This document shows positions 59,282 to 64,000 of a DNA stretch of 64,000 nt, in pieces. This stretch comes from Maricaulis sp034659015 (GTDB lineage Bacteria; Pseudomonadota; Alphaproteobacteria; Caulobacterales; Maricaulaceae): contig JAYEGL010000017.1 of NCBI GenBank assembly GCA_034659015.1, positions 372,001 to 436,000 on the forward strand, written 5' to 3'. The translations under genes and the position numbers were made by a program. How positions within the stretch are numbered: the stretch's first letter is position 1; each line of letters starts with the position of its first letter. The notes under the pieces are model-generated. The model searched no databases. It was given only the letters and a program-made list of their open reading frames with translations, and was not told the origin of the DNA.

Positions 59282-59902
59282 TCACGCCACGCCGGCCAAC
59301 CCGCGATAGACATAACCCGACAGGCGCGGTGTCTTCGGCGTATAGTCCGCCTCCAGGCGGTCGATCCGGAAACCGCTCTCGCCGATCATCCGGTCGATGG
59401 GCCGGGTGAGATGACAGCCGCCGCCGATGCGTTTCCACACCGGTTCGATCCTGTGCTGCCAGCGCGCGACACCGGCATCGGGCGCCAGCCCGTGTTCCAG
59501 AAAGACCAGCCGTCCGCCGGGTTTGAGCACACGCCGCATCTCCGCCAGGGCGGCCTGCCAGTCCGGAATGGTACACAGGGTGAAGGTGAGCAGGACCGTA
59601 TCGATGGACCGGTCTTCCACGGGCAGGGCCTCGCCGGGCGCATCGACCAGCTCGACGGGGATGGCCTGGCGCCCGATCGCCCGCTGCGCCTTGGTGCGCA
59701 TGCCCTCGGACGGCTCGACCCCGATCACCTGCCGCACGCGGCCGGCATCGTAGTAGGGAAGATTGGTGCCCGATCCGAGACCGACTTCCAGCACGACACC
59801 TTCCGCTTCCGGCACCATGATGCGGCGATGCTTGAGAATGGGCCGCGTGCCGCAGGCACAGGCGATCAGGTTGGGCAGGATGCGTTCGGAATAGAACCCC
59901 AT
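59282..59902 (-). CDS. Class I SAM-dependent methyltransferase
   Basis: This 206-residue protein has motif I VVLEVGLGSGTNLPYYDAG, post-I GVEPSEGM, and VLLTFTLCTIPDWQAALAEM with RRVLKPGGRLVFLEHGL. This is the Methyltransf_11-type fold of small-molecule methyltransferases such as menaquinone/phospholipid relatives, but the substrate is unknown. Its start overlaps the upstream DUF6265 gene stop (TGATG). Confidence 0.92.
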   Translation of the reverse strand: MGFYSERILPNLIACACGTRPILKHRRIMVPEAEGVVLEVGLGSGTNLPYYDAGRVRQVIGVEPSEGMRTKAQRAIGRQAIPVELVDAPGEALPVEDRSIDTVLLTFTLCTIPDWQAALAEMRRVLKPGGRLVFLEHGLAPDAGVARWQHRIEPVWKRIGGGCHLTRPIDRMIGESGFRIDRLEADYTPKTPRLSGYVYRGLAGVA

Positions 59903-60378
59903 CAGCGCACGCGCTCGAAATGGAATTCCACCGTACTGACCACGCCCTCGGCGCTGCGCATATCGAGGAAGGCGCGCATGGCATCGTCCCCGTCCGGCTC
60001 CAGGACAAGCCCCGAGAAGACAACGCGTTCGCCCTCCAGAGCGAGGAATTCGAAGGTGACCTGTTCGCCGTTCTCCTCCCAGCCGGTGAAGTCGCGATTG
60101 AAGTGCTTCACGTGATAGCCGAACTCGCCGCTAGGATTGTGGCCGATCATCAGCATTTCGGAAAATTGCAGCGCTCCGTCGGCGCTGTACTGGAAGGCGC
60201 CGACAAGCTCGCCGGAGGCCGTGCGCATCCAGCATTCCGACATGTCGCCGTCGAAACCGGGCCCGGCCCAGCATCCCTCCAGCCAGTCCAGCGCCGCGAA
60301 AACGGCACCGGTATCGACCTCCTCCGCCGGCTGTGCGGCAGCCAGCAGGCCCGACAGGGCAATGGCAACAGGTATCAT
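59902..60378 (-). CDS. Secreted DUF6265-type protein
   Basis: This 158-residue protein has a signal peptide (PVAIALSGLLAAAQPAEE). The mature domain LDWLEGCWAGPGFDGDMSEC and MIGHNPSGEFGYHVKHFNRD resembles the DUF6265 lipocalin-like beta-barrel family. It is co-transcribed with the downstream methyltransferase. Family name is from recall of the WLxGxW-like motif, so assignment is moderate. Confidence 0.8.
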   Translation of the reverse strand: MIPVAIALSGLLAAAQPAEEVDTGAVFAALDWLEGCWAGPGFDGDMSECWMRTASGELVGAFQYSADGALQFSEMLMIGHNPSGEFGYHVKHFNRDFTGWEENGEQVTFEFLALEGERVVFSGLVLEPDGDDAMRAFLDMRSAEGVVSTVEFHFERVR

Positions 60379-60452
60379 GACAATCCTCCCGCAGGCCGGA
60401 CATGTCCGGCGATGCGATTGACTTTATCCGATCCTGGCGCAAAAGGCGTGGC

Positions 60453-60626
60453 ATGCCGAACGAAATTCTGTCTGTCGCCAAGGCCGGCGGGTTGAAGACC
60501 GAACCGGCCTTCGCGAAGGTGCTGGGGCTGGGCGGCGAGCCCTATGCGGAAATGCTCAAGCTGGCGTCGCCGGGCGACGAGGCCCTGCGGGACATCATCC
60601 GTCATGCGGGCTATGCGGCGCGCTAG
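60453..60626 (+). CDS. Small hypothetical protein
   Basis: This 57-residue protein begins MPNEILSVAKAGGLKTEPAF with AAAAGG just before the ATG. An in-frame ATG at 60402 would add 17 residues but would leave only 24 bp to the divergent gene. No family is recognised. It converges with the oxygenase gene, sharing CTAG at 60623-60626. Confidence 0.55.
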   Translation: MPNEILSVAKAGGLKTEPAFAKVLGLGGEPYAEMLKLASPGDEALRDIIRHAGYAAR

Positions 60627-61363
60627 CGTCCGTCCGGCCCGGGGTCCTCGCCGGTGCGCAGCCAGCCGGTGATCGACACGCGGGCCGCCTTCACCTTGTC
60701 GCCGACGCGCGTGACGGCATGGGGCTGGGGCACGCGGAACATGGACAGCGTATTGCCGCGCGGCACGAAGGCCGTGTCGACCGATCCGTCCGGCTTGTAG
60801 AATTCCAGCAGTCCGCCCCAGGCCTTGCCCCAGCGCTCCGAGAGGGTGAGCACATAGGCGGCGACCCGGTTCTTGCCCGCCACCCCGTCATCGTGCGTGG
60901 TGAGGAAATGGCCGGCCGTGTACCGTGTCAGCTGGGCGTCGGCGAAGCTGATCGTCGGCGTATCGAGGACTTTCCGCATCGGCTCCAGGAAGACGTCCGA
61001 ATTGATCATCTCGTAGAGGTCGCACAGCGCCGGCGCCTCGTCCCGCAGCTCGCCCTTGTGCCATTTGTCGTACAGCGAATAGCTGTCGTAGAGATAGGCG
61101 AAGCCGCGCTCGGCCTCGCCGTCTACATGGCGCTGGAAGTCGGCCCGCTGGGCCGGGGACTGGGCGGCCATGGCGGCAGAATCGAGATCGAAATGCTTGC
61201 CGTGCAGCTTGGTCACCAGCGTCCAGCGCGGCACCGCGTCCACGGCAGCGCGCGCCGCGGCAAGCGTTTCGGCATCCAGTACGCCTTCCAGCTGGCAGCG
61301 CGTCGTTTCGGCCATCGCCTTGCGCGGCGTTTCGATATCCAGATCTGGCGACAATGCCGGCAT
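60623..61363 (-). CDS. 2-oxoglutarate/Fe(II)-dependent oxygenase
   Basis: This 246-residue protein carries the iron facial triad HxD...H in HFLTTHDDGVAGKNRVAAYV and RVPQPHAVTRVGDKVKAARV, with the 2-oxoglutarate-binding Arg in KAARVSITGWLR. The arrangement fits PKHD/Tpa1-like prolyl or amino-acid hydroxylases. ATG 61363 has GAGG at correct spacing, whereas the ATG two codons upstream abuts it. Substrate unknown; a zinc-finger gene lies 23 bp upstream in the same direction. Confidence 0.9.
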   Translation of the reverse strand: MPALSPDLDIETPRKAMAETTRCQLEGVLDAETLAAARAAVDAVPRWTLVTKLHGKHFDLDSAAMAAQSPAQRADFQRHVDGEAERGFAYLYDSYSLYDKWHKGELRDEAPALCDLYEMINSDVFLEPMRKVLDTPTISFADAQLTRYTAGHFLTTHDDGVAGKNRVAAYVLTLSERWGKAWGGLLEFYKPDGSVDTAFVPRGNTLSMFRVPQPHAVTRVGDKVKAARVSITGWLRTGEDPGPDGR

Positions 61364-61386
61364 GTTCATCCTCGTCGTTTGTGCTC

Positions 61387-61716
61387 TCAGGCGCAGCCGG
61401 CACACCGGGGCGCAGCCGGGTCGAGCTCCAGCCGCTTCTCCTCGATCGCTTCGCCGCATTCGGCGCACCATCCGTACTCGTCATCTTCCACGCGTTGCAG
61501 CGCCGCGTCGATGCGACGAATTTCCTGTGCCCGGCGCGCCTCGGCCGCCTTGGCCATGGCCTGGACCTGCAGGGAATCCTGGCGCGACAGGCGGCCCACG
61601 GACTGCTGGTCGAGCTCCACGGGCTTGCGATCCTCGTGCGCGGACTGCGACAGGTCGAGCAATTCCGCCTTCAGGGCCAGGAGCCGCTGGCGGGCCGCGT
61701 CGGCATCGATGGCCAT
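61387..61716 (-). CDS. TraR/DksA-family zinc finger protein
   Basis: This 109-residue protein has an N-terminal coiled coil (DADAARQRLLALKAELLDLS) and a C-terminal C4 zinc finger, GWCAECGEAIEEKRLELDPA then PRCAGC (CxxC...CxxC). DksA-like proteins enter the RNA polymerase secondary channel and modulate transcription with ppGpp. The short length places it among the DksA2/TraR-like paralogues. Transcribed toward the oxygenase gene. Confidence 0.92.
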   Translation of the reverse strand: MAIDADAARQRLLALKAELLDLSQSAHEDRKPVELDQQSVGRLSRQDSLQVQAMAKAAEARRAQEIRRIDAALQRVEDDEYGWCAECGEAIEEKRLELDPAAPRCAGCA

Positions 61717-61890
61717 CGGACATGTCTCCCCATTGCATCCTCGCCGCCACTATCGGCCGGCAGGGCATGCCGTCAAACCGCCGGGTACAGCGCCCGTTCG
61801 CCGGCGGGAGGGACAACCTGCTGTTCAATACCGGTGGATCACCCGGCCCGCGGTCTCTAGGCTCCCCGCAAAAGAGCGAGAGGGGCTCGA

Positions 61891-62832
61891 ATGTCCGAAA
61901 CGATACTCGCGCTGGATGGCGTATCCAAGACCTTCAGCGGCAAACCGGCCGTCCGCGATGTCAGCTTCACCGTGGAGCGGGGGCAGATCACCGGATTCCT
62001 GGGACCGAACGGTGCCGGCAAGACAACCAGCCTGCGCATGGCGCTGGGCATCCTCACGCCCGACAGGGGCCATGTCGCCCTGTTCGGCGGTCCGCCCCGC
62101 CCCGGCGCGCTCGACCGCGTCGGCTTCCTGCCTGAAGAGCGCGGCATCTACCGCAAGATGAAGGTGATCGAGGTGATCGTCTTCTTTGCGCGGCTCAAGG
62201 GCGTCCGCCCCGCCGAGGCCCGCAAGCGCGGCCTGGCCATGCTCGAGGAGTTCGGCCTCGCCGAAGTCGCCGAGAGCAAGGTGAAGACGCTGTCCAAGGG
62301 CATGGCCCAGAAGGTGCAGATCATCTCCACCCTGGTGCACGAGCCGGAATTCATCATTCTCGACGAGCCCTTCTCCGGTCTCGACCCGGTCAACCAGTAC
62401 GCCCTGGAACAGGTGGTGCGAAAACAGGCCGAAGCCGGGCGGACCGTGCTCTTCTCCACCCATGTGATGGAGCATGCGGAACGGCTCTGCGACAAGATCG
62501 TGCTGATCGCCAAGGGCCGGAAGGCCTTCGACGGTACGGTTGCCGAGGCCCTCGGCGAAGTGCCGCGCCGCGTGACGCTGGAGATCGTCTCCGATCACGA
62601 CCTCGCCGACGTGCTCGCCGGCAAGGGCGCGGTGCATCGCGAGCGGCAGGGCGAGCACGATGTCTGGATCGTCGACCTGACACCCGGCGTGGATGCCCAG
62701 GACATTCTCAAGGCCTGTGTCGATGCCAATGTGAAGCTGACCCGGTTCGAGCCTGTGCGCGCGCATCTGCACGATGCCTTCGTCCATCTGGTCGGCAAGG
62801 ACGCTGCGGCGCCGGAAGCGGAGACAGCCTGA
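61891..62832 (+). CDS. ABC-2-type exporter ATP-binding protein
   Basis: This 313-residue ATPase has Walker A GFLGPNGAGKTTSLRMALGI, signature TLSKGMAQKVQIISTLVHEP, Walker B IILDEPFSGLDPVN and H-loop LFSTHVMEHAERLC. A C-terminal domain of about 90 residues (DUF4162-like: RRVTLEIVSDHDLADVLAG) follows, as in NatA-type exporters. The stop overlaps the permease start by TGATG. Confidence 0.94.
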   Translation: MSETILALDGVSKTFSGKPAVRDVSFTVERGQITGFLGPNGAGKTTSLRMALGILTPDRGHVALFGGPPRPGALDRVGFLPEERGIYRKMKVIEVIVFFARLKGVRPAEARKRGLAMLEEFGLAEVAESKVKTLSKGMAQKVQIISTLVHEPEFIILDEPFSGLDPVNQYALEQVVRKQAEAGRTVLFSTHVMEHAERLCDKIVLIAKGRKAFDGTVAEALGEVPRRVTLEIVSDHDLADVLAGKGAVHRERQGEHDVWIVDLTPGVDAQDILKACVDANVKLTRFEPVRAHLHDAFVHLVGKDAAAPEAETA

Positions 62833-64000
62833 TGCGCAATATCTATCTCATCGCCCGCCGCGAATTCCTGTCCTATGTGGCGACCTGGGGCTTCTGGCTG
62901 TCCCTCCTGTCCGTGCCCTTCTTCATGGCGCTGGGCTTCGGCATGCCCATCCTCATCGAGAACTCCCAGCCCACGCGCTACTACGTACTGGTCGACGAGA
63001 CCGGCGGGCGTCTGGAACAGGCCGTCTACGAGCAGATCGACCGTTCGCGTGAGGACGAGGCCGAGCGCGTGCGCGAAGCGGCGTCAGAGATGCTGGGCAA
63101 CAATCCCCAGGTCGAGGCCGCGCTCGACAATTCGCTGCAGCTCGAGGACGACAGCTATGTCCGCGTCGATGCGGGCACGACCGATCTCGACGAATTGCGA
63201 CCCTACCTGACCGGAGCCGCCGAGCTGGAGACGGATGAGGGGCCGCAGCCCCTGTTCGCCGCCATCTATCTCAGCGAACCCGTTCCGGGACGTATCGAGA
63301 TGGCCTACTGGAGCACCAACCTCACCGACAGCCGTCTGCGCGGCGATATCCGCACCGCCCTGCGCGACTACATGCAATTGCGCTACCTGGTCGACAATGG
63401 CGTCGATCCGGCGCTGATCGAGGCGGCGGACGACATTGCCCCCGTGGTGCGCGAACTCAATCCGGAGCGCAGCGCGGACGCCGCCGAAGTCACCCAGGGC
63501 GAGCGCCTGCCGATCTTCGTGGGTGTGGGCACGGCCTTCGGCCTGTGGATCGTCATCTTCTCGGTGGTGAACATGCTGCTCACCGCGATGATCGAGGAGA
63601 AGGGCAACAAGGTGCTGGAAATGATGCTCGCCTCGGCGCGGCATCATGAAATCCTCGTCGGAAAGCTGCTCGGTGTCGCGGCCGTCTCGGCCACGCTGCT
63701 GCTGTTCTGGGGCGCCCTCGCCTCGATCGGGGGGCTGGCGGTCCAGCAAGTCATGGCCGCCGCCGACATCCCCGCAGCCGATATCATGGCGGCCCTGTTC
63801 GACCCGGCCCTGATCTTCCCGGCCATCGGCTATTTCATCGTCGGCTATCTGATGTATGGCGCGGTCTTCCTGGCGATCGGCTCGCTGTGCGAGACCATCC
63901 AGGACGCCCAGACCCTGATGAGCCCGATGATGCTCATCATGATGATGCCGCTCTTCCTGGTGATGATGGCCATCGACGCGCCCGATTCGCCCATCGTCGC
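62832..64000 (+). CDS. ABC-2-type permease, C-terminus cut by window edge
   Basis: The visible 389 residues begin MRNIYLIARREFLSYVATWG with one transmembrane helix, followed by a large extracytoplasmic domain (about 45-230) and then several helices (GTAFGLWIVIFSVVNMLLTA, ...MIEEKGNKVLEMMLASARHH). This NatB-type architecture pairs with the upstream ATPase. It is open at the right edge with no stop before 64000. Substrate unknown; sodium or antibiotic export is typical of the family. Confidence 0.92.
   Translation, partial: MRNIYLIARREFLSYVATWGFWLSLLSVPFFMALGFGMPILIENSQPTRYYVLVDETGGRLEQAVYEQIDRSREDEAERVREAASEMLGNNPQVEAALDNSLQLEDDSYVRVDAGTTDLDELRPYLTGAAELETDEGPQPLFAAIYLSEPVPGRIEMAYWSTNLTDSRLRGDIRTALRDYMQLRYLVDNGVDPALIEAADDIAPVVRELNPERSADAAEVTQGERLPIFVGVGTAFGLWIVIFSVVNMLLTAMIEEKGNKVLEMMLASARHHEILVGKLLGVAAVSATLLLFWGALASIGGLAVQQVMAAADIPAADIMAALFDPALIFPAIGYFIVGYLMYGAVFLAIGSLCETIQDAQTLMSPMMLIMMMPLFLVMMAIDAPDSPIV

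Overview
The window is GC-rich, densely coded DNA from a free-living alphaproteobacterium. The best fit is the stalked or dimorphic marine lineage around Maricaulales/Hyphomonadaceae, related to Caulobacter. The indicators are a CpdR-type single-domain response regulator, a GapR (DUF2312) nucleoid protein, a TacA-like sigma-54 regulator, a split PntAA/PntAB/PntB transhydrogenase, the aa3-oxidase subunit IV small protein, a stand-alone MotA, and many TonB-dependent and secreted proteins. This placement rests on gene content only; no rRNA is present. I see no CRISPR array, prophage, integrase or intact insertion sequence.

Layout. (1) 1-6.8 kb: nucleotide-sugar and envelope-sugar genes (phosphomannomutase, UDP-glucose dehydrogenase, GlmM, GalU, UDP-glucuronate 4-epimerase, KdsD). 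GalU, Ugd and the epimerase form a complete route from glucose-1-phosphate to UDP-galacturonate. (2) 7.2-15.2 kb: GpmA, a RibD-like deaminase with an eroded reductase half, a large pentapeptide-repeat protein, an Hsp20 chaperone, a lipoprotein methyltransferase-fold pair, HisN, an XRE regulator, N-formylglutamate amidohydrolase and CpdR. (3) 15.2-20.4 kb: a secreted S9 peptidase and a large TonB-dependent receptor. (4) 20.7-21.2 kb: tRNA-Val(GAC) followed by an 82-bp repeat that recurs identically on the other side of a 100-N assembly gap. (5) 21.2-27.1 kb: an Mrp ATPase and a convergent cobalamin uptake operon (BtuB, BtuF-like, BtuC-like, BtuD-like) under a clear B12 riboswitch.

(6) 27.1-36 kb: a WecG-type glycosyltransferase, MnmC, a hydrolase lacking its nucleophile, MotA, an MFS transporter, and a translationally coupled operon of two secreted DUF1194 von Willebrand-like proteins plus an MltB-type lytic transglycosylase. 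(7) 36-42 kb: iron alcohol dehydrogenase, a membrane ClpP-fold protease, ribosomal protein bL36, a HAD hydrolase and an acyl-CoA dehydrogenase pair. (8) 42-50 kb: a MASE1/CHASE/PAS hybrid sensor kinase with its response regulator, a TPR protein, hydrolases, GapR, two hypothetical genes and a TacA-like regulator. (9) 50-55.2 kb: a CPBP protease, a hydrolase, a mosaic of palindromic intergenic repeats, a DesK/DesR two-component system with a membrane protein, and the cytochrome oxidase small subunit. (10) 55.3-59.3 kb: the pnt operon, interrupted by a secreted protein gene and followed by a gene for an 11-residue-repeat 'SFPD' protein. (11) 59.3-64 kb: a methyltransferase, DUF6265, a 2OG-Fe(II) oxygenase, a DksA-type zinc finger protein and an ABC-2 exporter cut by the right edge.

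The most promising poorly described material is the SFPD-repeat protein and the secreted insert in the pnt operon, the double DUF1194-transglycosylase operon, the exported methyltransferase-fold lipoprotein pair, and the RBBP9-type hydrolase with Ser replaced by Ala. Start sites were chosen from Shine-Dalgarno-like spacing, signal peptides and family N-termini. Functions are family-level inferences from sequence motifs; no database search was run.
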